Shown here: piece by piece, positions 12,049-20,722 of the stretch
Layout: every line of letters begins with the position of its first letter
Numbering within the stretch: the stretch's first letter is position 1
Source of the DNA: Bryobacteraceae bacterium
GTDB lineage: Bacteria; Acidobacteriota; Terriglobia; Bryobacterales; Bryobacteraceae
Length of the DNA: 64,000 bases
NCBI GenBank assembly: GCA_025056865.1
Contig: JANWVO010000052.1
Coordinates: 62,001-126,000 of the forward strand
Direction of reading: 5' to 3'
Made by a program: the position numbers and the translations under genes
The notes under the pieces: model-generated
Told to the model about the DNA's origin: nothing
Databases searched by the model: none
Seen by the model: the letters and a program-made list of their open reading frames with translations, nothing else

Positions 12049-14442
12049 TCACATCACCAGCGCGTTGAAGAAAAGCTTGAGCGTGAGCCAGCTCTGGCCG
12101 CGGTATTGGGGGCGGAAGCCGAACAGGATGGCGCGGCCCTGGCCCACTGGCATGTCGAGCAGGGCAGGCTTGCCCGCCAGGTGTTTTTCTCCGAGCAGCC
12201 AGCCCGAGGCGAGCACGCCATTGTCGGGGTAGCGCAGCACGGCGGCGCCGACGTTGCCTTCCGGTTCCCAGACGGGGCTCGTCTCATTCCAGATGGTGAA
12301 CTCCGGCGGCAGGCCGAGCGTGAGGGATCCGCCCTGGTCCACGCGCACGTTCAGCAGCGAGCCGGGGCAATAGAAGTCCCGCGCGGGCACTTCGGCGACC
12401 AGATTGCGGGCCTTCACTCCGAGGTGCCGCACGGCGTACTGGCCGGAGTGATTGAAAAAGACGACGCGCCCGCCGGCGGCGAGAAACTCGCGCAGCGCCG
12501 TGGCGCCCTCTTCGCCAAGCCCGCCCGTGTATTCCTCGGGCATCGAGCCCGGGCTGTGGCCGGAGTCGATCGTGTTGGCGCCCATGTCGGCGATGACGAT
12601 CACATCGAACCGCTCTCGGAGACGCCCGGCGCGGATGTCCTGGTTGGTGGCCGAAACATATTCCCAGCCGAAATGTTCGAGGATCCAGCGGGTCCAGCCC
12701 TCGTCCATGGAGGGAACCCAGGGCTTGTAGACGGCGATGCGCGGCCGGCGCAGGGGCTGGAACTCCTCCGAGGGACGAGAGCCGATGGCGAAGTCGCCGG
12801 TCTTCGGATGACGGAAAACAGGCCGCGCCGATTTCCAGGCCTCGTTGACGGCGCGCCAGGAATCGCTGTCCGCCGCGGAGAGCGGGCGCGCCGGAAAGCG
12901 GAACTCCCGCACGCGTTCGAGCTTCGCCTCAAACGGAGCGTCGATGGTGCGGACGTCCACGCCAAGCAGCAGCGGCAGCGTGTGCGCGGTCACATCGTAG
13001 GGACGTTTGGGGGGGCCGCCCGGATACTGGCGCAGGTCAGGATACTTCTGCCGCTCGAGCAGCGCCTTGGCGAACGCGGAGTAGGGCTGCTGCATGCGGA
13101 TGACATAGCTGCCTGCCGGGTAGCGCACGCCGCCCGCCTCAAAGGGCTGCGCGGCGCGTTCGACTTCCACCATCGCAAAGTCCATGGTTTCCAGCAGCCG
13201 CCGCGCGGCGCCGGGATCGGCCTGTTCGGCCGGCACGACGAAGGCAAACGGCGACGTCCGCGTGGCGGCGCGGCGCTGGATGTCGTAGAACGACCGCAGG
13301 AAGAACTCGCGCCGCACGGCTGCCGTGTCAAGCAGGCTCTCCATGGCGATGAGCTGGTCTGTGACGATGTCGCGCAGCGTCCACCGGCCGCCGGGCCAGG
13401 GCTCGAGATGATTCCAGGAGCTTTCGCGGGGCGAGTAGCCGGTGCCCTGTTGCGGAATCCGCGCCGGATCCACGTCGATCGGCGTGGCGATGCGTACGCT
13501 GGCCGATTCGCTGAGAATGCGCAGACCGCCGTGATAGCTCTGGTAGTGGCGGGCGGGCGTCCAGTAGTCATAGACGGCATTGACCACGACGCCCTTGCGG
13601 CCGGCGGCGGTGAGGTCGGCGGCCATCGTCATGCCCACCATGTTGCAGAGCTGCGCGATGAGCGGATCGATGTTCGGCTCGATCGGGTCCAGCCACGGCG
13701 GCACGAACATCCGCGCGCCGTACGGGCCCATCTGGTGGACGTCATAGACGATCTGCGGCCGGAAAACATTGTGCAGTTTTTCGATGACCGCGCGGTTTTC
13801 GGCCTGGGTGAAGAAATACCAGTCCCGGTTATTGTCGTGGCCGACATACTTCTGGTAAAGCTCGGGCGGGCTGGTCCCCTCGAATTTCGTTCCCAGAGTG
13901 CGGCGGTACCAGGCGGTGACGAGGTCAAGCCCGTCGGGATTGATGGAGGGCGCGAGCACCAGGATGACATTGCCCAGGATCCGGAGCACCTTCGGGTCCT
14001 GCGACGTGGCCAGCTTCCAGGCAAATTCGACCGCCGTGTGCGTGGAGGCGATCTCGGTCGCGTGGACACTGCAAGTGATCAGCACCACGGTCTTGCCTTC
14101 GCGGGCCAGCCTTTCGGCTTCGCCCGGCGGCGTGGCCCGGGGATCGGCCAGCCGGCGCTGGATGCCGAGGTATCTGTCCAGGTCCTTCAGCGTCTCCGGC
14201 GCCGAGATCACCGCCGCGATCATCGGGCGGCCTTCTGTCGATTTTCCATACTCGAGGAATTTCACGCGCGGCGAATTCTTCTCGAGCAGCCGGAAATAGG
14301 ACACGACTTTGTCCCAGTCGAGCACCGTGCGGTCGGCGCCCATTTCATGCCCGAAGTGCTCCCGGGGCGCAGGCGGCTGCGCCAGGGCGGGAACCAGGAG
14401 AAGGGCCAGCGATGCAAGCAGTCGTCGGCGGGGGATTCTCAT
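12049..14442 (-). CDS. Secreted M14-family zinc carboxypeptidase
   Basis: 797 residues with an N-terminal signal (RRRLLASLALLLVPALAQ). Residues about 40-330 form the M14 catalytic domain: zinc ligands H127 and E130 in CSVHATEIAST and the third ligand H236 in YDVHQMG, with substrate-binding NPDG (168-171) and NNRDW (204-208). The remaining 450 residues are unassigned; a segment around FDVIVIADMG and ALREFLAAGGRVVFFNHSG resembles a class I glutamine-amidotransferase-like (ThuA-like) accessory fold, which is common behind M14 domains in acidobacteria. It should hydrolyse C-terminal residues of peptides or murein stems outside the cytoplasm. It overlaps the preceding isomerase gene by four bases, ending a long minus-strand run. 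It converges on the RND-TolC gene with 85 bases between them; no clear terminator is visible there. Confidence 0.88.
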   Translation of the reverse strand: MRIPRRRLLASLALLLVPALAQPPAPREHFGHEMGADRTVLDWDKVVSYFRLLEKNSPRVKFLEYGKSTEGRPMIAAVISAPETLKDLDRYLGIQRRLADPRATPPGEAERLAREGKTVVLITCSVHATEIASTHTAVEFAWKLATSQDPKVLRILGNVILVLAPSINPDGLDLVTAWYRRTLGTKFEGTSPPELYQKYVGHDNNRDWYFFTQAENRAVIEKLHNVFRPQIVYDVHQMGPYGARMFVPPWLDPIEPNIDPLIAQLCNMVGMTMAADLTAAGRKGVVVNAVYDYWTPARHYQSYHGGLRILSESASVRIATPIDVDPARIPQQGTGYSPRESSWNHLEPWPGGRWTLRDIVTDQLIAMESLLDTAAVRREFFLRSFYDIQRRAATRTSPFAFVVPAEQADPGAARRLLETMDFAMVEVERAAQPFEAGGVRYPAGSYVIRMQQPYSAFAKALLERQKYPDLRQYPGGPPKRPYDVTAHTLPLLLGVDVRTIDAPFEAKLERVREFRFPARPLSAADSDSWRAVNEAWKSARPVFRHPKTGDFAIGSRPSEEFQPLRRPRIAVYKPWVPSMDEGWTRWILEHFGWEYVSATNQDIRAGRLRERFDVIVIADMGANTIDSGHSPGSMPEEYTGGLGEEGATALREFLAAGGRVVFFNHSGQYAVRHLGVKARNLVAEVPARDFYCPGSLLNVRVDQGGSLTLGLPPEFTIWNETSPVWEPEGNVGAAVLRYPDNGVLASGWLLGEKHLAGKPALLDMPVGQGRAILFGFRPQYRGQSWLTLKLFFNALVM

Positions 14443-15200
14443 GGTCGGTTCAGCTCCAGCCAGAGGGCTCGATAGTAGCGCATGAATCGCTCGGGCTCGC
14501 GGCTCTCGGCCGCTTCCATCAGCGTGTAGCGCTCATAGCGGTTCTGCCGCAGCAGCGTGAACAGTTCGCGCCACGGATAGCGCGGGTCCGCCAGCTCGTT
14601 GATGTGGACGTTGCGGATCCAGGGTCTCAGCAGGTCGAAGGCGGCGCGGATGCTTCCGTTGACCACTTCCCCCGGGTTGGAGTTCCAGCACAGCCCGACC
14701 GCCGGGTGCCTGACGGCGCGCATGATGTCGGCGCAGACGCGCGGATCCGAAGTGCCGGAACCGTGCACCTCCAGCCAGATCTCGACGCCGCGCCCGGCAG
14801 CATAGTCGCCGGCTTCGCGGAGCGATTCCGCGATTCTTGCGATGGTGGCCTGCGGAGGAACGTCCCTGGGCAGTGCGTTGGGCCGCACCTTCACGCCCCA
14901 GGCGCCGGTGTCGTGGGCCAGGTCCACCCACATCTTCGTTTCCTCGATGTTCTTGCGGCGGACTTGCGGATCCGGACTGTGGTATTCGCAGGTGCTGCCG
15001 AAGCTGAGCAGGCGGACCTTCGATTTCTCAAAGCGCGCGCGGACGCGGGCGCGCTCCTGCGGCGGAAGCGAAGGCTCGACGCCGTGCGCGTGCGTGGTGC
15101 GGAGCTCGACGGCTTCATAGCCGAGCTGCTCCAGCTTGGCGAGGATGGTTTCGAGGTCCCAGTCCTTGAGTACGTTATAGGTGACGGCTCCGAGCAACAT
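14439..15200 (-). CDS. Sugar phosphate isomerase/epimerase (xylose-isomerase-like TIM barrel)
   Basis: 253 residues without a signal peptide, so cytoplasmic. Barrel strands include LLGAVTYNV, EAVELRTTHAHGVEP, VRLLSFGSTCEYH, WGVKVRPNA, VEIWLEVHGSG, VGLCWNSNPG, IRNVHINEL and YTLMEAAE. The acids and histidines at the strand ends (E in WLEVH, N in CWNSN, H in VHINE, E in MEAAE) match the metal site of AP-endonuclease-2/xylose-isomerase-like proteins. The substrate cannot be read from sequence; epimerisation or isomerisation of a sugar or inositol derivative is typical. It lies six bases after the symporter gene and overlaps the M14 peptidase by four. Confidence 0.8.
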   Translation of the reverse strand: MLLGAVTYNVLKDWDLETILAKLEQLGYEAVELRTTHAHGVEPSLPPQERARVRARFEKSKVRLLSFGSTCEYHSPDPQVRRKNIEETKMWVDLAHDTGAWGVKVRPNALPRDVPPQATIARIAESLREAGDYAAGRGVEIWLEVHGSGTSDPRVCADIMRAVRHPAVGLCWNSNPGEVVNGSIRAAFDLLRPWIRNVHINELADPRYPWRELFTLLRQNRYERYTLMEAAESREPERFMRYYRALWLELNRP

Positions 15201-15206
15201 GGCAGT

Positions 15207-16466
15207 TCACTCCTGCTGCGGTTGGAGGGCGGCGGGCGGCGTGTCCTCCTCCCCGGGCGTCTGCGGAACCAGATCGTAGCCTTCCCACCGGGCCACGGCG
15301 GCGGTCGCGAGGCAGTTGCCGAGCAGGTTGACCGAGGTGCGGCCCATGTCCATCAGCGTGTCCACGCCGAGGATGAGCGCCACTCCCTCGAGCGGCAGGT
15401 TGAAGGTGGAGAGCGTGGCGGCCAGGATGACAAGCGACGCGCGGGGCACGGCGGCGACGCCCTTGGAAGTAAGCATCAGCGTGGCGATCATCGTGAGCTG
15501 CTGGCTGAAGCTCATGTCCACCCCCGCCGCCTGTGCCACGAAAACGCTGGCCATGGCAAGGTACAGCGTGCTGCCGTCGAGATTGAAGGAGTAGCCGGTG
15601 GGCAGCACGAAGGCGACGATGTGGCGCGGCACGCCAAAGGCCTCCATGTTGCGCATGGCCATCGGGAATGCCGCTTCGCTGGACGCAGTGGAGAAGGCGA
15701 GGATGTAGGGATCCTTGGCCGCGCGCAGGAAGCGCAGGACGGGAATCCGGAACAGCAGCGCGGCCGGGCCCATGACGAAGAGGATGTAGCCGAGCAGGGC
15801 GATGTAGAGCGAGCCGATCAGCTTGCCGAGCCCGACCAGCACGCCGATGCCTTTGGCTCCGACAACGCTGGCAATGGCCGCGCCCACGCCGAGAGGCGCC
15901 AGGTACATCACATACCGCGTGTACTCGAACATCACGTCGGACAGGGACCGGCAGAAGCCCACGACGGGCTGCGCCCGTTCTCCCAGAGCGATGCAGGCCA
16001 TGCCAAACAGCACCGAGAAGACGACGAGCTGAAGCACTTCGTTGCGGGCCATGGCGTCCAGCACGCTGGTGGGCACGGCGTTGACGAGCACATTCAGGAA
16101 GCTGGCCTTCGCCTCCGGCAGCTCGGCGCGGCCGGCGCCTTCCAGCGAGACGCCGACGCCCGGCTTGAAATAGTTCACGGCCAGCAGGGCGAGCGCAAGG
16201 GCGCCCACGGTGGTGACGTTGAAGTAGATCAGCGCCTTGAGGCCGATGCGGCCCATGGCCTTCGCGCTGCCGGAACCGGCGATGCCGACCACGAGCGTCG
16301 CGAACAGCAGCGGGGCGATGATCGACTTGATCAGCCGAAGGAAGATCGTGCTCAGGAACGCGGTGTCCTTGCCGAATTCCGGGAAGAAGTGGCCGATGGC
16401 GATGCCCGCGGCCATCGCGATGAAGATCCAGGTGGTGAGAGAGATTCGTTTCACCGTTCCCCCCAT
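15207..16466 (-). CDS. Dicarboxylate/amino acid:cation symporter (DAACS family)
   Basis: 419 residues, GltP/DctA-type. Eight hydrophobic segments and the two re-entrant hairpins are visible: HP1 around AFSTASSEAAFPMAMRNM and the unwound TM7 motif GYSFNLDGSTLY, which in the family binds substrate and sodium. The start region ISLTTWIFIAMAAGIAIGHFF and LIKSIIAPLLFATLVVGIAG are also typical. It should import C4-dicarboxylates or acidic/neutral amino acids with Na+ or H+. The C-terminus is soluble and acidic (PGEEDTPPAALQPQQE). The gene overlaps the end of nadK by 16 bases, an unusual partner that suggests simple read-through packing rather than functional linkage. Confidence 0.93.
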   Translation of the reverse strand: MGGTVKRISLTTWIFIAMAAGIAIGHFFPEFGKDTAFLSTIFLRLIKSIIAPLLFATLVVGIAGSGSAKAMGRIGLKALIYFNVTTVGALALALLAVNYFKPGVGVSLEGAGRAELPEAKASFLNVLVNAVPTSVLDAMARNEVLQLVVFSVLFGMACIALGERAQPVVGFCRSLSDVMFEYTRYVMYLAPLGVGAAIASVVGAKGIGVLVGLGKLIGSLYIALLGYILFVMGPAALLFRIPVLRFLRAAKDPYILAFSTASSEAAFPMAMRNMEAFGVPRHIVAFVLPTGYSFNLDGSTLYLAMASVFVAQAAGVDMSFSQQLTMIATLMLTSKGVAAVPRASLVILAATLSTFNLPLEGVALILGVDTLMDMGRTSVNLLGNCLATAAVARWEGYDLVPQTPGEEDTPPAALQPQQE

Positions 16467-17317
16467 TTGAGTTTCTGTCGCAGTACGTCGAAGAAGAGCA
16501 TGCGCGGCGGCCGCACAAGAGACAGCGAGTGCGGCGACGCGCGGCAGATGATGCGGTCGTCGCGGAGCAGCGGCTCGCCCACCTGCCCGTCGATGGTGAG
16601 GTAGGCGTCGTTGTCGGCCGCGGAATTGACGATCTGGATGACGCTCGCGTCGGGCACGATCACCGGCCGGTTGGTCAGCGTATGAGGACAGATGGGCGTG
16701 ATGCAGAGGGCGGCCACGCTCGGAAAGATGATGGGCCCGCCGGCGCTGAGCGAATAGGCGGTGGAGCCGGTGGGCGTGGAAACGATCAGCCCGTCGGCCT
16801 TGTAGCGGCAGACGAAATGGGCGTCGACATAGGCGACGAGGTCGATCATGCGGGCGATGTGGGCCTTGGTGATGACCACGTCGTTGAGCGCGATGTAGCG
16901 CGACACGGTCTCTTCGCCGCGGCGCACCTCGCAGGCAAGCATGCGGCGGCGCGCGATGCGGTGTTCGCCTCGCAGGGCGCGCTCGAGTTCGGGAAACAGC
17001 TCGTTGGTGGAAATGGTGGTGAGGAACCCGAGCCCGCCGAGGTTGACCGCGAACAGCGGGATGTCGCGGCCGGCGATGGCGCGGGCGGCGGCCAGCAGCG
17101 TGCCGTCGCCGCCGAGGACGATGACCATCTGGCAGCCTTCCGGAAGCTCGTCGCGGGGGATGGCCGCTCCCCGGCCCGGCGCGTAGGCGGCGGCCACAGG
17201 GTCGAGCCGGTAGGCGATGCCGCGCTGGTCCAGCCAGTCGAGCAGCGAGACGACGAGGCTCGCCGCGTGCGGCACGTCAGGCTTGGCGATGATGCCGACC
17301 GTGCGGATCGAATCCAT
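16451..17317 (-). CDS. nadK: NAD kinase
   Basis: 288 residues. The ATP/polyphosphate site GGDGTLLAAAR lies near residue 70, followed by VNLGGLGFLT, the NAD-binding LNDVVITK block, ADGLIVSTPTGSTAYSLSAGGPI and ITPICPHTL, all diagnostic of NadK. It phosphorylates NAD to NADP in the cytoplasm. It is part of the bacterial xseB-ispA-tlyA-nadK neighbourhood seen here, overlapping tlyA by 41 bases. The final residues (LFFDVLRQKLKWGER) are usual for the family, so the gene is complete. Start ATG 17317 gives an N-terminus (IRTVGIIAKPD) matching the family. Confidence 0.96.
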   Translation of the reverse strand: MDSIRTVGIIAKPDVPHAASLVVSLLDWLDQRGIAYRLDPVAAAYAPGRGAAIPRDELPEGCQMVIVLGGDGTLLAAARAIAGRDIPLFAVNLGGLGFLTTISTNELFPELERALRGEHRIARRRMLACEVRRGEETVSRYIALNDVVITKAHIARMIDLVAYVDAHFVCRYKADGLIVSTPTGSTAYSLSAGGPIIFPSVAALCITPICPHTLTNRPVIVPDASVIQIVNSAADNDAYLTIDGQVGEPLLRDDRIICRASPHSLSLVRPPRMLFFDVLRQKLKWGER

Positions 17318-18029
17318 ACAGCAGGAACTCCTTGTTGCCTTCAGCGCCTGGGACGGGGCTATCCATCACTTCGCACTCGAAGCCGAGGTCCCGGACCGCC
17401 CTGCCGACGCGTTCGACGGCAGCCTGGTGGACGGCCGGGTCACGCACAATGCCGCCCTTGCCGACCTGGGCGCGGCCAGCCTCGAACTGCGGCTTGACGA
17501 GGATCACGAGCTCGCGGGGCGGGGCGAGCAGCGGAGCAATGGCCGGAACAATCAGGGTGGCAGAAATGAAGCTCACGTCGCAACAGGCGAACTGAACGTC
17601 TTCGCCGATGATATCCCGCGCCAGGAACCGTGCGTTGACGCCTTCATGCAGGACGACGCGGGGATCATTCCGCAGCCGCCAGTGGAGCTGGCCGCGGCCC
17701 ACGTCGACCGCATGCACGCGCAACGCGCCGCGCGCCAGCAGCACTTCGGTGAAGCCTCCCGTGGAGGAGCCGACGTCGAGGCAGATGCGGCCGGCCGGGT
17801 CGATGCCCCAATGGTCGAGCGCGGCCAGCAGCTTGAGCGCGCCGCGGCTGACCCAGGGGAAAGGCTCGGTGACCTCGATGGGCGCCGCCTCGTCGACCAG
17901 CGCGCCCGGCTTGTCCACGAGCTGGCCGTGGGCGCGCACCGCTCCTGCCAGCAGCAGCGCGCGCGCCTTCTCCCGCGAAGGGGCAAGGCCCCGTTCCACA
18001 AGGAGCAGGTCGATGCGGCGGCGGGGCAC
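17277..18029 (-). CDS. tlyA: TlyA-family rRNA 2'-O-methyltransferase
   Basis: 250 residues. Residues 1-60 form an S4 RNA-binding domain (RRIDLLLVERGLAPSREKAR), followed by an FtsJ-like SAM methyltransferase: the linker FPWVSRGALKLLAAL, motif I LDVGSSTGGFTEVLL, HAVDVGRGQLHW, the catalytic-region CDVSFIS and LVKPQFE. TlyA proteins 2'-O-methylate 16S and/or 23S rRNA cytidines and affect capreomycin susceptibility in mycobacteria. Only four bases separate it from ispA, and it overlaps nadK by 41 bases, so the three are one transcriptional unit. Confidence 0.93.
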   Translation of the reverse strand: MPRRRIDLLLVERGLAPSREKARALLLAGAVRAHGQLVDKPGALVDEAAPIEVTEPFPWVSRGALKLLAALDHWGIDPAGRICLDVGSSTGGFTEVLLARGALRVHAVDVGRGQLHWRLRNDPRVVLHEGVNARFLARDIIGEDVQFACCDVSFISATLIVPAIAPLLAPPRELVILVKPQFEAGRAQVGKGGIVRDPAVHQAAVERVGRAVRDLGFECEVMDSPVPGAEGNKEFLLYGFDPHGRHHRQA

Positions 18030-18033
18030 GGTG

Positions 18034-18918
18034 TCAGGAGGAGCGCTCCACGATCAGGTCGGCGAGCTGGCGCAGGCGGAAGCCGGCGTCGCCGAAGCAG
18101 GCAAGCGCTTCATGGGCCAGCGCCCGCTGCTGCGCCGCCATGCGCCGGCTCTCTTCCAGCCCGTAGACAGCCGGGAAGGTGATCTTGTGCTGGGCCGCGT
18201 CCTTGCCCGCGGTCTTGCCAAGCTGCTCGGAAGTCTGGGTGACGTCCAGGATGTCGTCGACGATCTGGAACGCCAGCCCGATGTGCTCTCCGTAGCGCGT
18301 GAGCGCATCGAGCTGCTCCGTGCTGGCTCCGGCGTGCATCGCGCCCAGCCGCAGCGAGCAGCGCAGCAGCGCGCCTGTCTTGGCGCGGTGGATGCGCTCG
18401 AGCAGCCCGGCGGAGGGCGCGAGCTTCTCGCCCTCGATGTCGTGGACCTGGCCGGCGATCATGCCGCCCACGGTTCCGGCGGCGCGGGCCAGCTCGGCCA
18501 CCAGCGTGGAGGAAGCGGCGCGGGCCAGCACTTCGAAGGCGAACGTGAGCAGGGCGTCGCCTGCGAGAATCGCCATCGCCTCGCCGAAGACCTTGTGCGA
18601 TGTGGGCCGCCCGCGGCGCAGATCGTCATTGTCCAGCGCGGGCAGGTCGTCGTGGATCAGCGAGTAGGTGTGGATCAGCTCAAGCGAGCAGGCGACATCG
18701 AAGATGCCTTCCGGATCCGCGCCGGCGACGGCGCGTGCAGCCTCGAGGCAGAGGATCGGGCGGATGCGCTTGCCGCCGGCGAACACCGAATAGCGCATGG
18801 CGCGGTGGATCGTCTCCGGCGGCTCGCTTTCCGGCGGCAGAAGCCGGTCGAGCGCGGCATCGACGAGCTTCACCTGGGCGGCGAGGTATTCGCTGAGGGG
18901 CGCAACAGAAACCGTCAT
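18034..18918 (-). CDS. ispA: Polyprenyl (farnesyl) diphosphate synthase
   Basis: 294 residues, trans-isoprenyl diphosphate synthase family. The first aspartate-rich motif is in HDDLPALDNDDLRRG and the second in FQIVDDILDVT; GGKRIRP supplies the IPP-binding arginine. The bulky-residue pattern and length fit a short-chain synthase making FPP or GGPP from IPP and DMAPP, but chain length cannot be fixed from sequence. It overlaps xseB by four bases (ATGA). In many genomes dxs lies between ispA and tlyA; here it is absent and the two genes are only four bases apart. Confidence 0.93.
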   Translation of the reverse strand: MTVSVAPLSEYLAAQVKLVDAALDRLLPPESEPPETIHRAMRYSVFAGGKRIRPILCLEAARAVAGADPEGIFDVACSLELIHTYSLIHDDLPALDNDDLRRGRPTSHKVFGEAMAILAGDALLTFAFEVLARAASSTLVAELARAAGTVGGMIAGQVHDIEGEKLAPSAGLLERIHRAKTGALLRCSLRLGAMHAGASTEQLDALTRYGEHIGLAFQIVDDILDVTQTSEQLGKTAGKDAAQHKITFPAVYGLEESRRMAAQQRALAHEALACFGDAGFRLRQLADLIVERSS

Positions 18919-19193
18919 TTTTGTTCCGATCCGAAGGGCTGGGGGATGACCTTCTGGCCCCGCTTGAGCAGGATCTCAATGCGGGATTCGGCCTCCACAA
19001 GCTGGCGGCGGCAGGCCTCGGACAGCCTGACGCCTTTCTCGAAAAGCTCCAGCGCGCGCTCGAGCGACACATCAGGCTTTTCCAGCTCTTCCACAATCTG
19101 CTGAAGCTCCTTGAGCGACTGCTCGAAGGAGACCTCGCGCGGCTTTTCTTCAGGCGCTTTCGTCTTTTCGTGTTCCGCAGGCATCTGCTTCAT
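18915..19193 (-). CDS. xseB: Exodeoxyribonuclease VII small subunit
   Basis: 92 residues. The core FEQSLKELQQIVEELEKPD, SLERALELFEKGVRLSEAC and RRQLVEAESRIEIL is the standard XseB helical hairpin; residues 1-20 are a charged extension. XseB assembles with XseA to degrade single-stranded DNA. xseA is not in this window. The gene starts one base after the POT transporter stop; ATG 19193 is used, with ATG 19184 (MPAEH) as an alternative. Confidence 0.94.
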   Translation of the reverse strand: MKQMPAEHEKTKAPEEKPREVSFEQSLKELQQIVEELEKPDVSLERALELFEKGVRLSEACRRQLVEAESRIEILLKRGQKVIPQPFGSEQK

Positions 19194-19194
19194 T

Positions 19195-20691
19195 TTACGA
19201 TCCGCTGCGTTCCCCAGCCGCGGCTTCCAGCAGCCGGCGGGCGGGACGGACCAGCAGGAAGAGGACCGCTGCGGCGGCCAGCGTCAGCACGGCCAGCGCG
19301 CGGAAGAGCTCATACGGCGGCAGGTGCCCATAGAAGGAAGCGAGGCGGCCAGCGAGATAGTTGCCCATCGAGAGCGACAGGAACCAGACGCCCATCATCA
19401 GGCTGGCGACGCGCGCCGGCGCGAGCCGCGTCATGGCGCTCAGCCCCACCGGGCTGAGCAGCAGTTCTCCGAAGGTGTGCAGCAGGTATGTGCCCACCAG
19501 CCACAGCGGGCTCACGAGGATGCCCGTGGCCGAACGGCGGCTGGCCTCCATCATCAGCGCGAAGCCCGCCGAGGCGCATACCATCGCCAGGGCGAACTTC
19601 GCCACCGAGGAAGGCTGACGGTCGCCCAGGCGGATCCAGAGCCATGCGAAAGCGGCGGCGAAGCAGATGATGAACGCGGCATTGAGGGACTGGTACCAGC
19701 TTGCGGGGAAGGCGAAGCCGAACAGAACGTTGTTGGTGTAGTTCTTGGCGAACAGGTTCAGCGACGAGCCGGCCTGCTCGAACGCGGCCCAGAAGATCGA
19801 GGATCCGCAAAAAAGAACGGCAATGACGGCCAGGCGCCGCCGCTCGGCGGGCGTCCAGCCGCCGCCGAAAAACATCCAGGCGAAGAGGCCGAGCGTGGTG
19901 AGCGCGAGCACCGCGCCGGCGGAATTGACCAGGAATTCCACGCTGAGCGGGAAAATTCCAGTGAAATGAAGCAGGATCAGCAAGGCGGGGATGCAGAAAA
20001 TGACCAGCAGGCCGCGGCGGAAATTCCTGCGCCAGCGCAGGCCGGTTTCCGCGTCAGGCGGCTCGACGGGCCGTGAGCCGGCGCCTTGAAGCCGGCCGAG
20101 ACCGCGCCAGAAAGTCAGCACGCCGATCAGCATTCCCAGGCCCGCCAGGCCGAAGCCCGGGCGGTAGTTGATCCGTTCGCCCACCCAGCCGCAGGCCAGC
20201 GGTGCGATGGTCGCGCCGATGTTGATCCCCATGTAGAAGATGGAAAATCCCGAGTCGCGGCGCGGATCAGCGGGCGAATAAATCTGGCCGACAATCGTGG
20301 AGATGTTCGGCTTCAGCAGCCCCGTGCCAATGACGACGACGGCAAGGCCGCCATAAAAAGCCAGTTCGGAGGGGACGGCCAGCGTCAGGTAGCCGATGGC
20401 GATGATGATGCCGCCGTAAAGCACGCTGCGCTGCTGGCCGAGGATGCGGTCCGCAATCCAGCCGCCCGGCAGGCTGGCCATGTAGACGCTGGCCGTGTAG
20501 AGGCCGTAGATGGCGTAGGCGCGCGAAGGATCGAGCCCGAGGCCCCCGGCGGCGGCCGCGGCGGTCATGAAGAGCACAAGAATCGCGCGCATGCCATAGT
20601 AGCCGAAACGTTCCCACAGCTCCGTGAAAAACAGCGTGGCGAGACCGGCCGGATGGCCGAAGAAGCGGCGGTCGGGGTTCTTCGTGGTCAT
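19195..20691 (-). CDS. POT/PTR2-family proton-coupled peptide transporter
   Basis: 498 residues, major facilitator fold with about 12-14 hydrophobic helices. The N-terminal ELWERFGYYGMRA carries the POT motif E-x-x-E-R-F-x-Y-Y that couples protons, and GLLKPNISTIVGQIY plus FSIFYMGINIGA match the PTR2 signature. The C-terminal half has FWAAFEQAGSSLNLFA, which contains a conserved Glu. It should import di- and tripeptides with protons across the inner membrane. A single base separates it from xseB, so the housekeeping genes downstream may be transcribed from its promoter. Confidence 0.92.
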   Translation of the reverse strand: MTTKNPDRRFFGHPAGLATLFFTELWERFGYYGMRAILVLFMTAAAAAGGLGLDPSRAYAIYGLYTASVYMASLPGGWIADRILGQQRSVLYGGIIIAIGYLTLAVPSELAFYGGLAVVVIGTGLLKPNISTIVGQIYSPADPRRDSGFSIFYMGINIGATIAPLACGWVGERINYRPGFGLAGLGMLIGVLTFWRGLGRLQGAGSRPVEPPDAETGLRWRRNFRRGLLVIFCIPALLILLHFTGIFPLSVEFLVNSAGAVLALTTLGLFAWMFFGGGWTPAERRRLAVIAVLFCGSSIFWAAFEQAGSSLNLFAKNYTNNVLFGFAFPASWYQSLNAAFIICFAAAFAWLWIRLGDRQPSSVAKFALAMVCASAGFALMMEASRRSATGILVSPLWLVGTYLLHTFGELLLSPVGLSAMTRLAPARVASLMMGVWFLSLSMGNYLAGRLASFYGHLPPYELFRALAVLTLAAAAVLFLLVRPARRLLEAAAGERSGS

Positions 20692-20722
20692 GGTTCGTGG
20701 GCGGCAAGCGGGGCCAGCAGCG

